Positions 13,101 through 26,115 of a stretch of 64,000 nt of DNA are shown here, in pieces. The stretch comes from Ophioderma brevispina (lineage: Eukaryota > Echinodermata > Ophiuroidea > Amphilepidida > Ophiodermatidae). The notes beneath the pieces are model-generated. The model had not been told where the DNA came from, ran no database searches, and saw only the letters and a list, made by a program, of their open reading frames with translations. The stretch lies in the NCBI GenBank assembly GCA_023653785.1, contig JAMKCH010078537.1:1-64000 (forward strand), given 5' to 3'. A program made the position numbers and the translations under genes. The stretch's first letter is position 1. Each line of letters opens with the position of its first letter.

Positions 13101-14454
13101 CAATACCAAAAGCACAACTACGTCGCAGAGCGATTTGCGTATGCTGATTGGTAATCATGGTGAGGGACAAACCGCCGGCACACCCGTGTCGAGATAATTG
13201 GATTTATGTTAACCGCAGGCTTAATAACTAAATCTTTATTCACGTAACCTCATTTTTTACATGAGGTGCAAGACGTTTGTGTTCCTTTGTATCCTAAATA
13301 CGGGCGCTCAAAGCCAGTAACATTGATTCACTGTTACATTGATGCCACTGAGCAAATGTTTTGTAGCTAAAAATGCGCTTACGTTCAGTTGAAATGCTTC
13401 ATAGAAATGATTTTCTCTGGTATCGAATCCATGTTTCAATGATGTTTTAGATGTGGAATATATCTTTCCAATCACTGACCATGCCCTCTTGCAATGCCCA
13501 TACCATTCGTAAAGTACTATAGGTGACCGATGGTTTTGAATGCTTCTATACTATATTTGAGGTACTGGTAAGAATTGACCAATAATGTTCAGATTTTGTA
13601 TTTTTGAAATAATTTTGGGGCGGGGGGGGGCGGGTGCTTCCTTGGCTGCATTTTGAAAATTCCACGATATTTCTACCATTTCTCTCGTTTAAATCTGTAG
13701 AATTTTAAAATGTTAATACAGATACCTCATGGAAATGCCTGCTGAACAAAAAAATTATGTTGCTATTTATTTGACCACACAACATACTTTTATTGTACTA
13801 TTGGACGTGTCTGAAGTATATATAGGACCTCCTAATTTGGGGGGGGGGGGCAAATTTAACATAAATTTGAAAATCCTACCTTTTTAGCAAATTTGAAAAA
13901 AAAATCAACAATTTGAGAAAGTTTGGCTTCAGATCGAGAAAATTTGACCCATTTTCCAACAAACGTTTAAAAATTTTGAAAAACAAACTCGACCCGTTGC
14001 TAAACCAAAATTTGGCACAAAAAGGGTCATTCATGTCATTTTGAAAATGAAACCCATGTTTGCGACACGTATCCGTATGGTCATTTTTGTTGAATTCCAA
14101 GACCATACACATTTTGAGAGAACTGCCAAATACAAGGAAGAAGCCAAGAAAATGGATCGTACACGTGAGAGTTCAGACGAATGAAGTACGTGTATATAAT
14201 TATGGGCTGTGGGTCGCAGTTTAGACAATCAGAATCAACGTGCACATACGACAGAAACAAAATTTTAGGTTCAGTGTGAACAGAAACAAAATTGTTAAAG
14301 TTCAGTGATTATGAGACAGACTTCGAAACGAGTTGTCATTGTTCGTTAAATAAACATCAAGCCAAGAATACCAGTTAATAGGATTTCGTTCACATTAATA
14401 TACGAGTCATGCAGTTATTCTGAATGGCAAATTGATAGTAGGCAGCTGACCCGG
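10151..14454. other. Non-coding region, no gene recognised
   Basis: Contents include CA-rich sequence near 10320-10370, G runs at 13617-13632 and 13840-13851, and an open frame at 11422-11835 that starts with TTG and matches nothing I know. A GGTTGGTTGATTAGATTTAA / GGCGCTTTCAGCAACG block near 10808-10850 looks like a retroelement 3' end, but I cannot confirm it. Confidence 0.35.
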
Positions 14455-15260
14455 TTGGAAAAATATTTTAACGTTCAAACTAGCTGGTTTCGGGGCAGGT
14501 TATATTGTCATGTGGTCGTTGATCATTCTCATCGTGGTATTTTAACTATGCGAAATTTACACAGAAAGATTGAAAATATGCTAGTGCTAAATATTTTATT
14601 TCAAATTCCGGACAAAGAAAGAAGATCTTTTGCTTATGCAGCGTCACATTTGTGGAATTTAAAACTCCAAACAGTATCCGCCTTAGCTCAGTAAGCAAAC
14701 GATTTTCAGTCAAGTCTGAAGGACATCCTATTTACACAATATTTTGGCTCCTGATATGTAACCTGTTTCTGATGCAGTCCAATCACCATATACTACTTAA
14801 TAATTATAATTCTGTTTATGATTTTTGTTTCCTTTCTTTTTTCTTATTCTCTACCTTCATCCAATTCGGTTGCCTAGGCTAGTTGTTTCCTCAGTTAGGT
14901 TAGGGTTGAGGCATCTGAATCAGGGAAAGATCAAGACTTTAAACCGATGTCGCTGTGGTGTACTACAAAAGATCCTCACAGCTGACGATTCAAGGTGGAT
15001 CCCCCATATCGTTCCTAGTATGGGAGGCAAACTGGGTTGTCTTTTCTCTTCTATAGTGGGTCACAATTATATAGGATGTTTGGAATTTCTTTTTTTATAA
15101 TTGATGTATTTTTAACTCATTGTTGTTTAACATTAGAATTTTATCTATTGTTGTTGTTGTCGTATGATTATTTTTGGATATTGCTCCATTCTATGTAAAG
15201 CGCCTAGGGGCCTCTGCATTAGGCGCTTACAAGACTTTATTATATTATTATTATTAGCAT
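14455..15260 (+). pseudogene. CR1/L2-like retrotransposon 3' end
   Basis: The frame at 14455-14692 ends with IPDKERRSFAYAASHLWN, matching the C-terminal box common in CR1/L2 ORF2 proteins (R-S-F-x-x-A-A-x-x-L-W-N). The 3' UTR closes with GTAAAGCGCCTAGGGGCCTC, then TTAGGCGCTTACAAG and a TTATTATTA tail at 15236-15255. The copy is 5'-truncated and frameshifted. Confidence 0.65.
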
Positions 15261-15650
15261 CATATAATAGTTCACATATAATACCGTTATACCGTTCTGA
15301 AACGTTATGATGCATCAGAACGGTAATGTACATATACGTTTATATTTGGTGTTTTGAAATTTTGGCAGAGTCTCCATATGTACCACTCTTTCAAAGTTCT
15401 TAAGTAACAAATTCTTTTTATTTTTGCCTTAGGGTTAGGGTAGTTGGCGGTTAGAGGGGACTAAGGAAATAAAGAAAAAATAATTGTTTTCTGTGATAAT
15501 TTTTTAAAGGGCGGGGTAAGGAATATGGAACTCTTTACGAAATGTTAACTACTCAGAAGAGATCTCTAAGGTAGGATCAAGGAGGTATCTTACTATCTTT
15601 CCCTGGAGATGGCAAGCGCAAGTGAGTGTTTTGAAAAAAAAACAAACATG

Positions 15651-15705
15651 TGCGCTTGGCCGGATTCGAACGGACGACCTTCGTACAGGCACTGAGCTAG
15701 TAATA
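15651..15705 (-). pseudogene. tRNA-derived fragment
   Basis: On the minus strand, an A-box-like TAGCTCAGTG is followed after a short gap by GTTCGAATCC, a perfect B box with a mostly paired T arm and a CAAGCGC end. The spacing between boxes is too short for an anticodon arm. This is therefore an internally deleted tRNA or SINE head, not a working tRNA. Confidence 0.55.
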
Positions 15706-16232
15706 CGAATTATCTGGGGATCATAGTGAATTCAGTATTCTGCCACCACATCCATTACATAGCAGTTTATTCAGTGCTGCCGAATTCATAGGGTGGTGGC
15801 ACAATACAAACATTTTTCCCTCAGCCATACACGACAGTGACAGCATGCGTAAGTGACAATAACTAATACTTACATCATGTAAAAAATTTACATAATCTTC
15901 GCAGTTGCAGTAAGAGCATACGTAAGAGAAATAGCCTGTTGGGATTGTTGGTAGTAACTAATACACAGTACGTCGCGTAATAACAGGGCTCTGGGGAAGA
16001 GTTCCATACGGCCCCTGTCCCCTTCGAATTCTGCAGCCTTGACAGAATCAATCACAGGATAAGGTTGCAGAATTCGCAGGGAGTGGGACATCTGAGCTCA
16101 TTGCCAGGTTCTAACAGTGCCATATATTGCTAGTTCCGATCATCTTATTTTTTTCATTAATTCATTAGACACGGAATATCGGAGTCTCATTTCACAGTGC
16201 ATCAATCGGCAAATACAGTTCACTCTGTAGAA

Positions 16233-16271
16233 GAGAAGGCGGTGCTGAGGAATCGCCATCACCGCCTTCTC
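16233..16271. other. Hairpin with 12 bp stem
   Basis: GAGAAGGCGGTG at 16233-16244 pairs perfectly with CACCGCCTTCTC at 16260-16271, leaving a 15-base loop. The related word AGAGAAGGCGGTTCAG occurs again near 17156. The function is unknown; it may be a MITE remnant. Confidence 0.6.
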
Positions 16272-18418
16272 GCTAGCACTGTCTTCTCAGAGAATGTGAT
16301 TCACGCATAATCAAATCCATTTCGATCAGAAGTGTTCTTATTACCTGATATCAAATCATATGAAATTAAGAGCTAAGAAACAGACGCCCTATTTTAAAAT
16401 GACTGTGCCCATGATGCACACACTCTTGGGAAAAGATGCCCCTTTATTGTTTTTCTTGGTAATAGTGTTACAACAAAATACTACTGAACCATACACCATG
16501 TCACAGTGTACACGTTTACAATCGTGTAACAACGATTCAACTTGGCAACTGGGTTGCTTCCACAGCGACAGTTCCGCTTACACATTGAAGGAGTACCTAG
16601 AATGATGCAAGCAAAATCTAAATGTCTTTAAAACCTAGGGGTGTCTACCACAAAACATTGTCATCTCTATAGAACGTATTTCTACATTAAATTGTGCAAT
16701 AATAGTGGGAGGCACACCCTCTAGAATCTTTTGTAAAAAATGGTAAAAGGTGCTCATCATTGCTCGGACGGAATATATTAAGCTATTATACCAATGGAAA
16801 GCTATTTTATCGCGATTTCAATGTAAAGTGTATATTTATGCTACTCACGATTTGGTTACAAGAGCCAAAAGAAAATGGTCTTTCAAGGCAACACCCACTT
16901 CAGCGAAAGTCAATCATTATTGCCTTGGGCGATGTGTGAGGGTGGTGACGTCACCGATTTTGTAATCGTCTAGCAAAGTAAACAAAATCCCATTCACTTG
17001 CTAATGTTTGTATTTCGCCGCTTTGCGCTATTCAAAAAGACTCACCATTGTTTTCTCTAAAATTTGCTCAAACTAAATAAGAATTATGAGCAATACAGAT
17101 ACAGATAACTATCGGTTGAAGTAAAATATGGTAAATTTGATGGGCTCTATCCCCAAGAGAAGGCGGTTCAGTCGGCAGTTTATACTACTGAATGCCTTGC
17201 TTAACAGTATTGCTGCCTTGCAATTTGTTATGGTTAACAACTTATTGCTAGTTAAAGTAATTGACCGCCATGTACGTCGGTAAGCCAAGACTTTACCGGA
17301 ACACCCAATAGCAAAGCCAACACAGTGATTTATTTTATTTCAAAAGGTTCAATAACCATAAATGAGTGATGTTTCACGGTCTGAGAAAAGTAGATTAAGA
17401 TATTTTCCGTTATTCCCAATGATAGCGCCTATACATCATGCAAATTCCATCGAGGTAGCATTTAAGAGGGTTTAACGTAAATTAATGGAAGAGCCGTGTC
17501 TTACGAACGCGCGTTAGTTTTTGACCACACCATGTCCAGGGGAAGGTTATCCCTCACTAACCTCAGAGGGCAGCTATTACTGTCATTGCTCCAGGAGCAG
17601 AAGTGGTGTGGTTAAAATCTCACACTTTCGTGTCAACACAGTGGCCTCTGAGCTATGCTCGCTACTCACGGATTAATCGTAAGCGATGAGAATTCAAGCG
17701 ATTTTTTCACATTTCTGCACACTTATGAAGCAGGGAATTATAATTACCAATCCACAGAGATCAAGGACATGGTCAACCAAAATATCGCTATATTGGGCGA
17801 GATTCAAAACAGGAGAAGAGGATCGATTTTGGGGTTCCTTTCCCCCATTTGGAAGATGCATTGACGCAACAAGACTTGTGCATTCGCCTACGTCACACGA
17901 AGTTTTCCAAGGTCAGAGACGGAAAGCTTAAGCGGATTTTTTGTTGGGTAGGTAAAATCGCAACGAAAATAGGGTTGGGTATTGTTGGCTATAAGTGCTC
18001 TATATTAAGATTATTTTTTGGGAAAAAGACATTTTGGCATCCTTGAAGTCATAAGCTTTCCATTGTATATGCTTAATATATGCCGTCCGAGCATTGAGGA
18101 TCACCTTTAAAGAGTTGCAGCCAAATTTCGTATTTTTGGCATTGCGATGTTCAAACCCGTGAGGGATATGTGATTAGTTAGCAATTTTTTTCAGAATAAT
18201 TAGGATAGAAGTCAAGCAGAAAACACTGCAAGGAATTCTTTCAAAGATTGTTTATGCTGTAGTATTGCATTTGAGTAAGTTTACTTAGACCCTGCCTTGA
18301 ACATTGATGACTTAAAACTGCAACGTTAAGTTAACGATCGCCAATTAGCGCACTCTTATCAAAGATCATGACTAGGGGTGCTTAGAAATCATATCTGGAT
18401 GCCTAATCGGCAATCGAC

Positions 18419-18843
18419 TTGAAACAGGAATTAACCAGAAGTGTTGTGGCGAGTATTTGCAAGTATTACGTTCCGTTGCAATCCCTTAAGTACTGGGACA
18501 GACACTATGGCGTGTTCAGCCCGAGAATGCACAACAGAGAGAATATTTCTTACACAGTGAATAGGAAACTTATCGTTGTACAGGGATTGGTCGAGAAATC
18601 AGTCGCAATTACGGCATACTATGTCATGCATGGGTGGAGACAATTTATCCAAAAGCCTGTGTTAACTCAGTTAGTCGAAGGTCACCCAAGTACTTTGTTC
18701 AAAACTAAAAATTGTTGGAAAGGGTCATTACATGGGTTTCACAAAATAACATATAGGCCCAAACGGCCTGGCTATTGCCCACATTCCTTGCAAGTTGCAG
18801 TTCAAATCGATAAAATCAGGCCCTGTTATCGATATGTGGTGTG
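18419..18843 (+). other. Unassigned 141-codon open frame
   Basis: The frame is open from a TTG at 18419 to TGA and has no ATG at its start. It is rich in aromatic and basic residues (for example MHGWRQFIQKPVLTQL) with five cysteines, and shows no domain I recognise. Its 3' end overlaps the left copy of the GTGATCAAGCAAAATGAGT inverted repeat. It could be a transposon-derived or chance frame. Confidence 0.2.
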
Positions 18844-19268
18844 ATCAAGCAAAATGAGTTGAAGTCAGGTCCGATTCATTTTTTTTTACTTTTCCGTGTA
18901 ACTGTATGCACCATTTAGAAAGTACATTTTGCAGAAAAACACACCATTTGTGAATTGACCATTAATTCAAAAGATAGAATCAGTTGAAGGGTGGCAACAA
19001 CAATTTTGGGGGGAGTCAGCGGGGTGAGGTGGGACGGGAAGGTGGAAGGGGGGTCGCACCTTCCCTCATGCCCTTCGGATAGACACTGGGGCACTCGTGT
19101 TTGTTGGGGCGGGGGAGGGGGCGGAGGAGGTTCGGGGCGGGTGAGGTTTTTGGTCGTTAAGTGTATTGTTTCCTTTTAATATATTTAGGAAAACAATAAG
19201 ACATTTTCTCCTTTGTTTGCCATATCTCAAAATCAATATTCGCGACTCATTTTGCTTGATCACATCAC
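18837..19268. mobile_element. Inverted-repeat-bounded segment, possible MITE
   Basis: GTGATCAAGCAAAATGAGT (18841 on) is mirrored by ACTCATTTTGCTTGATCAC (to about 19264). About 385 bp lies between, including a very G-rich stretch (19007-19147). No target duplication is clear. Confidence 0.45.
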
Positions 19269-19894
19269 AGATGGGAATTCAATTCCGTGATGCCAGTAAA
19301 TGTAAGGTTTATACATTTTCCGTGGTGACGTTCGTTTTCTTAAAAGAGATAGAGTAACACGCACACATACCTTGCTAGACACGATTAGAAATTAATGATT
19401 TGGGATGCTTTTTTTTAAAATTTCGTGGGATTTCTATATTTATATTACACTCAGAGAGACCACGAGCGCACCCCCCACTTTTCCCCCCTTTCTTCCCCGA
19501 CATGCTTCTGTTTCTTCCATCCTTCTCTCATCCTCTTTTACCCCCCCTCACTGCCATTTTCAAAAAACTTAACATTTCGCGCCGCTGTTAATTCGTTGGT
19601 TTTAACCCACTAACCCATTACGCATATTGACCAACTTAGATATGTTACTTGAAATTCCGCAACAATAATACATGATTTTATAATGAATTCACGATTTAGA
19701 CCTCGAATCATGACATTTTCCAGAGCATTTTCGAAGCTTATTGAGGTCATGGCGATTGTATTGTCTTCTGTGTACAAGAAAATAACGCATGTTTGTGTTG
19801 TGACCTCCTGAATTGACTGAAAAAAACTGGATACAAGGTCGATTAGGTAGGGGAAATAAGAATGAGTTGCGAACGGACCCAGGGTTCCGGACGG

Positions 19895-20135
19895 TTTTTA
19901 TGAAGGGGGGTGGAGTGGATTGGAATGGATGGAAAGGATTGGATGGATGGAGCTCTGGGCGACGGAGGTCACTGTCGGTGGAACACGGTGGATGGCGGGA
20001 AATTGGTGGATAGGCGAGGTGGCGGACTGTGCCGGGGGGTGTGGAAACTGGATGTGCAAGGAGGCGAAGGATGGAAGGGAGGAGTGAGGGGAAGGAAGGA
20101 AGGATGGGAGGAGGTGGAGCCTAGTGCCACCGGGG
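19895..20135 (+). repeat. Purine-rich GGA/GGAT-rich tract
   Basis: The strand is almost all G and A, with repeated GGATGGA and GGAAGGA words. Open frames on both strands here are low-complexity artefacts. Copy B has only a few bases at the matching place. Confidence 0.7.
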
Positions 20136-21764
20136 GAACAGACAGAAGACAGATACGACGCAATTTAAAGCAAAAGGGGAGATAAGAAAAATGAGTTTGC
20201 ATATGTTGCATATAATCTTTGTTACCCAGTAACTGTAGTTACGGAAACATTTAATATCATTGTCACTCAGGTTTGCCATGGTAGAGAGAGGGCCGTGATT
20301 GGCTACTAACACATGGGAAAAAACAAAAAAACAGACAGCAACTATCAACAGAAACTCGCACTCGCACCACACTTGGGTGGAGGATGATACGACTGGAAGT
20401 ATAAGATTTTGATGGTCGGTAAATGGACCAATCGGGTAATTTAGAATCATAATCGGGAAATTTCGAAAATCAAATAAAAAAAAGCGGCGCTTCAAATTTG
20501 TCCGATCCATTTGCTACAGGCACGTTTCAATTTGTATGGACATACGATTTTTCAGTTTCAAGTAACCTTCGTTGTTCCCGTTAACAAGTGGTATTTAAAC
20601 GAACACGAAAGAAATCAGGCCGAGAAACATATTCGGTAAGCAGAGGGTACTTCTTCATACGAAATATGGAAACAGTTATTTTTATATCATTTTTACAACA
20701 TAAATGTATACCTTTAGGAAATCTAACATTCTTTAGCACCTTTGCAAACACTGTTCGACCATTTCTATTTTGGAACAGCAATGTATGCAATGATTTCGAT
20801 AATTTTTAATATATTGCATATGGCAGAATTTATAATTTTATTAATCTCATTTTTTTGTGCATACCATGTTTTTGGCAATTCTCCAATCAAATGGATATTA
20901 ACTTCCCTTAAAATTGTTTGGTTTGAACCACTCCTTCTGGTCAGGAAACCAATGTTGACAACGTGAGTGCTCCCTTATTAGGCACAAAATACCCAAATAC
21001 AGATACAACCAAGTAGAATATTATTAACCAAAGTGAGTCGTTGCATTGCATTACTATTTTATGGGTTATCAAGCAATTAAAATCTGTGGGACTTTTGTGT
21101 TTGTGAATTTGTTCCAGAAAAAATAAGTGCATTCACAGGAATCAACAACATCATGGCACTACTCCAGGGCTAACCCACATAAAATACATAATGTCGTCAA
21201 ACTTGCCTTGCATTTGGCATGCCTTCATGTTGAAAGCTTTTTTAGTGCTTTAAATATCACCTTCGGGAACGTACACTGAGAGATAACACTAGGAAAGATC
21301 AAGGTCAAAAATTCCAAAAAAATTGGTAACAATTATACGATAGACAGCTAAATCACCTTATCGTAGTCCATCTAGAATGACCCCTTCATTCCGTTTGTGT
21401 TCATCCCACCCCCCCCCCGTGACCTAGAACCCGAGCGCAAAGCGCAGGTCACAAGGAAGAAACCAAGGAGGGATCGGGGGGCGATGATCCTTCTAAATGG
21501 ACTAGGTAGATAGGACAAGATTCAATGACCGCATTCCCCTCTCCTTCAAACACATGGACTTAGAAAGAGTTCTTCATTTGGAAAATGTACAATTTAATAT
21601 TTTTTTTAATTGACTGTTTTGATTCGTATTCTTTCTTTCAGAGTGAACTAAACAAAGATTAAACTGACCTCTAAAAACACCAGAGCACTGCGGGGACCCA
21701 ATTCAGTGAATATTGCTGTGTAAAAGAAACACCGACGTCATGCCCACCTCCCCCCGTCACAATT

Positions 21765-22700
21765 GTGAATGAAAAACGTCATAAATGGCACATACTGCAA
21801 TTAAAGGCTTTCCTAACATTGTACGGAGAGCTCATTGAGGTACACACAGATGAAAGAAACTATCACTGCCAATATTGCGAGACAAGTTTTACATTTAATA
21901 ACCAAAAATATTTTTTTCATCTTTTTCACACTGGAGAAAAGCCCTTACAAATGTCAATATTAGGTGATAAAAGATCCTTACAACTAGGTAACAAACAGAC
22001 CATGAAATGCTGCATACTGGGGAGAACGGAAAAGCATCACAAATGTCAATATTGTGAGAAAAGCTTATCCAGAACTAGTAGCAAAAAATCAATTGAAATG
22101 ACACATACGGGGAAGGAAAGCGCCACAAATGTCAATATTGAGAAAACGATTCATCGCAATGGGTGAGCAAGAAAACGAAGGCAAGAACTGGTTCATAGAG
22201 GAAGAAAGCCTTACAAATGTCAATATTGTTGTGAGAAAAGTTTTCAACCAGGCATGTATCAAAACATGCATGAAATGACACATACTGGAGAACAGCCTTA
22301 CAAATGTCAATTGTACGAAAAGTTTAACAGTTGCTCGTAATTAAAGTCAAACATGAAATGATACACACAGGGAGAAAAGCCTCACAAATGCCAATACTGT
22401 ACGAAACGTTTTTCAAATATGCTTATCAGAAAAAAAATCATTTGAAATGACACATAATGGAGAAAGGCCAGTAAAACAATGTCAATATTGTGTGGAAAAC
22501 GTTAATCAACACTAGTAACAAACCCGTAAACCGAAAATGATACATACTAGGGCGATAAGCTTCAAATATATATAAGCTCTTCAGCCAAGCTGATTCCAAG
22601 AACTCATGAGATGACGCATACGGAAGAACTGGCCTTACCAAATGTAATTATTGTGATAAAAGGTTCATCACAATTAGTAACAACACATATCCATGAAATG
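21765..22700 (+). pseudogene. C2H2 zinc-finger array, copy A, frameshifted
   Basis: The first finger reads YHCQYCETSFTFNNQKYFF, then an HLFH motif and the linker HTGEKP. Later units recover HKCQYCEKSLSRTSSKK, MTHTGKE and, in another frame, YKCQYC, QNMHEMTHTGEQPYKCQ. C-x2-C, the F/L hydrophobic positions, H-x3-H and TGEKP-type linkers define Kruppel-type DNA-binding fingers. About seven to eight units at roughly 84-90 bp spacing are visible, but the frame breaks every one to two units. A real gene spoiled by assembly indels and a pseudogene cannot be told apart here. Confidence 0.75.
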
Positions 22701-22724
22701 ACACATTACTGGGGAGAAATCTTA

Positions 22725-25230
22725 CAGAGCATTTTCGACCAGCTATTGAGGTCACAGCGATTGTATTGTCTTCTCGTGTACAAGAAAATAACGCATGTTG
22801 GTGTGACCTCCTGATTGACTGAACTGGTATACAAAGGTCTATTATGTAGGACATACGCATGAGTTTGGCGAACGGACCCCAGGGTTCCGACGGTTATGCA
22901 GGTGGAAACAGACAGACAGACAGATACCGACGACAGATTTAAAGCATAAAGAGGATAAGAAAAATGAGTTTCATATGTTGCATATAATATTGTTACCCAT
23001 TACCTGTAGTTTACGGAAACATAATGTCATGTCACTCAGGTTGCCATGGTACCGAGAAAGGCCTGTGATTGGCTAAACATGGGAACAAACAGAACTACTC
23101 AACAGAAACTCGCACTCGCACCATACTTGGGTGGAGGATATACGGCACTGAAGTAAGATTTTTGATGGTCGGTAAATCGACCAATCGGGTAATTTAGAAT
23201 CATAATCGGGAAATTTAGAAAATCAAATAAAAAAGCGGGCTTCATAATTTGTAGATCCATTTGTACAGCAACTGTTCCAATTTGTATGACCATACGATTT
23301 TTCATTTTCAAGTAACCTTCGTTTGTTCCCGTTTAACAAGTTTGCATATTTTAACGAAAAGAAATACAGGCCGATAAACATATTCTTAAGTTGAGGGCAC
23401 TTTTCATACGAAATATTGAAACATTTATTTTTATCTCATTTTTACACATAAATGTATACCTTTAGGAATCTAACTTTTTGCAACCTTTGCAAACACTGGT
23501 CCGACCATCTCTGGAACGCAATGTAATGCCTGATTCGATAATTACTATTTGCATATGCAGAATTTTATAATTTTATTATCCTCATTTTTTTTGCATACCA
23601 ATGTTTTTGGCCAATTCAAATGGATTAACCTTCCTTAACATTGTTTTGGTTGAACCCTCCTTTAATGTTCAGGAAACAATTTTTGACCAAGTGAGTGGTC
23701 CCTTATAGGCAAAATAAACCAAATACAGATACCAACCAAGTAGAATTAAACAAAGTAATGTCGGCATACCTATTTATGGGTATAAGCACTAAAAATCTTT
23801 GGACTTTTTGTTGTTTTTGAATTTGCTTCCAGAAAAAATAATGTGCATTCACATGAATCACAAGCATCATGGCAGCTTACCCACATAAAACCCACATAAA
23901 AATCCGTCAAACTTGCCTTGCATTGGCATTGCCTACATGGTTTTGAGCTTTTTTATAAAAATTGCTTAAAATATCACCTTCGGGAAAAGACACTGATATA
24001 ACCCTGGAAAGATCCAATGTCAAATCCAACCATGGGAGTAAATATACTATAGGCAAAAGCAGCTAAATTATAGTATTTCCATCTAGATGACCCTCATCCC
24101 GTTTGTGTTCATCCAACCCCCCCCCCCTTGCCTAGCACCGAGCGGCAAGCGCAAGGTCACAGTGAATGAACACAGGGGGGGGACGGGGGGCATGGATCCT
24201 TCTAAATGGACTCAGGTATATAGACAAGCTTCACATGACCGCATTCCCTCATCCCTTCAAACAATGGACTTAGAAAGATTTCTTCTTGAAATGTAATACA
24301 ATTTATATTTTTTTAATTTAATGTTTTTGATTTTCTGTAGTCTTCTTCAGAGTGAACTAACCAAGATTAACTGACACTCTTACAACACAGAGCACTGCGA
24401 AACCCAATATCGTAATATCTGCTGTGTACAAGAAAACCGAACGTCCATGACGTCCACACTTGAATGACAAACGTCATAAATTGGGCACATACTGCAATAA
24501 AGGCTTTTCCTACCCTTGTTTACGGAAGTCAGGAGAGGATCACACAGATGAAAGAAACTATCACTGCCAATATTGCGAGAAATTTTCCGTAGCATTTAAT
24601 TGAAAATTGTGCATGAAAGGACACAACCTGGAGAAAGCCTTCACATGTCAATCTTTGTGATAAAGATTCCTTACACTGGTAACAACATGACACTGAAATG
24701 CTGTCATACTGGGGAAAAGCCTCACAAAAAGTCAATATGTGAGAAAAGCTTCTCAGAATCGTAGCAAAATATCCATTGAAATGAACACTACTGGGGAGAA
24801 GCGCCACAAATGTCAATATTGTGAGAAAAGATTCAATCTGCAATGGGTGAGAAACGCAGCATCAACTGGTTCATAGAGGAGAAAGGCCTTACACAGTCCA
24901 ATATTTTGAGAAAAGTTTTCAACCAGGCATGTATCAAAAAAACCATGCATGAATGACCATCGGAGAACAGCCTTACAAATGTCAATATACTTACGAAAAG
25001 TTTTCAACAGGGCTAGTAATAAATCTAAACATGAAATGATCCAACACGAGAAAGACTCCCAAATCCATTACTGTAACGAACGTTTTCAACTATGCTTATC
25101 AGAAAAAAAATCATGAATGACCCATACTGGAGAAAGGCCTCACAAATGCCAATATTGTGAGAAAAGGTTCATCACAATTAGTAACAAACCATATCCATGA
25201 AATGACACATTACTGGGGAGAAATCTTACA
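22725..25230. repeat. Tandem duplication, copy B (2.5 kb)
   Basis: This copy follows copy A head to tail and matches it block by block, for example around GATGGTCGGTAAAT, CATACGATTTTTCA and TCACCTTCGGGAA. Differences are dominated by one- or two-base insertions and deletions. It ends at GGGGAGAAATCTTACA near 25230, after which sequence absent from copy A follows. Confidence 0.85.
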
Positions 25231-25345
25231 AATGCAGTATTGTGAGAATACAGCGAGAAAAGATGCATCAAGTGGTTTACAAAGCCATGTATGAAATGGC
25301 ACATAAGAAAAAAACTCCACAAATGTCAATATTGTGCGAAAAGTG
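24475..25345 (+). pseudogene. C2H2 zinc-finger array, copy B, frameshifted
   Basis: This is the counterpart of the array in copy A. DERNYHCQYCEKF near 24550 is followed by repeated TGTCAATATTGTGAGAAAAG words (for example about 24810 and 25150), which encode C-Q-Y-C-E-K-R/S at finger spacing. One or two extra fingers lie past the duplication edge (25230-25345). Frames change almost every finger, in different places from copy A. Confidence 0.7.
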
Positions 25346-25689
25346 TAGCTAGCTGAAACAGGAAAAAAAAACGGATAAAAATGCAAAAAAACGCGTGAAA
25401 TCCAACAAAAATACTCGAAATAGGCTGAAAGTAAGCGAAAATGTTCATTTGGGAACAAAAACAAACAAGATGGAATTCAGTTTTTAATCTGCAAACCTTC
25501 TCATGTATGAGGCTGACAACAAAACCAGACATGAAATACAGATGAGAAAGAGTAATCAAAAAGCATCATAATACAGGTAAAATTTTAATCCATAAAATCA
25601 TGTTGCTTGTTGGGAAAATGTATGTATGACACATGTGGGCAGTTTTTGATGAAACATTATAAAAAATTAGCAGGTGCACTTGCCAGGGA
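25346..25689. other. Non-coding interval after the zinc-finger array
   Basis: AT-rich sequence with A-rich words. A weak GGTAAAATTTT donor-like word near 25577 is the only splice-like signal. Nothing else recognised. Confidence 0.3.
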
Positions 25690-26115
25690 TCCTCGGTGGG
25701 GGCGAAAATATTCAGATAAGCTCATTAAAATGCACAAATAATGATCAGTGTACGCACATTCTATCCTATACTGCCCTGGAACCTAGGGTGAGTGCAGGTA
25801 ACAGACCCGGGAGATCCCGACTCTTTTCGACAAGGTATGCAAATTTTTACGTGCTCAGGGATGACTGTCTGAAACACGGGATCCACCATTACATGACTCT
25901 CGAACCATGAGGCGCCGGGCACCCACTGCATACACCTGCGCAATGGGTGGACGTGGGAGCGAGGAGACTCCTAATCGATCTTATGCAATTTCCGACCTTA
26001 TAGGAACTATTTGAGTATGCCTAAGAACCCGACTCGAACCTGGGCGCGCTCGATCGTTCTTATCCCCAGCCGACGGTTCGGGCGCCTTAGAGACCGCTCG
26101 ACCACCTCGCCCTCA
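25690..26115 (-). mobile_element. tRNA-derived SINE-like element
   Basis: On the minus strand, 26113-26027 has an A box (GGTGGTCGAGCGGT), TAAGGCGCC, a long variable-arm-like stretch and a B box (GGTTCGAGTC). The length of about 88 is typical of Leu/Ser tRNAs. The anticodon arm folds as CCGA/TCGG with a four-base loop and the T stem is poor, so it is not a working tRNA. Downstream, unique GC-richer sequence continues to about 25690. The limit of the body is an estimate. Confidence 0.55.

Larger units (their letters stand above)
15261..19720. other. Mostly non-coding region with hairpins and a tRNA relic
   Basis: The region holds a tRNA-like remnant (15651-15705), a 12 bp-stem hairpin (16233-16271), a GACCACACCA / TGGTGTGGTT inverted pair (about 17522 / 17606), an unassigned 141-codon frame (18419-18844), and a G-rich stretch between inverted repeats at about 18837-18858 and 19244-19268. 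No gene can be supported. Confidence 0.35.
19721..22724. repeat. Tandem duplication, copy A (3.0 kb), with zinc-finger array
   Basis: The copy runs from CAGAGCATTTTCGA at 19721 to GGGGAGAAATCTTACA at 22724, where copy B begins with the same CAGAGCATTTTCGA. It holds a purine-rich tract (about 19895-20135) that copy B lacks, an intron-like AT-rich middle, and broken C2H2 fingers at its 3' end. Confidence 0.85.

Noticed and set aside
26026..26114. Functional tRNA-Leu/Ser on the minus strand
   Set aside because: A and B boxes are good, but the anticodon arm folds with a four-base loop and the T stem has several mismatches. A SINE head is the better reading.
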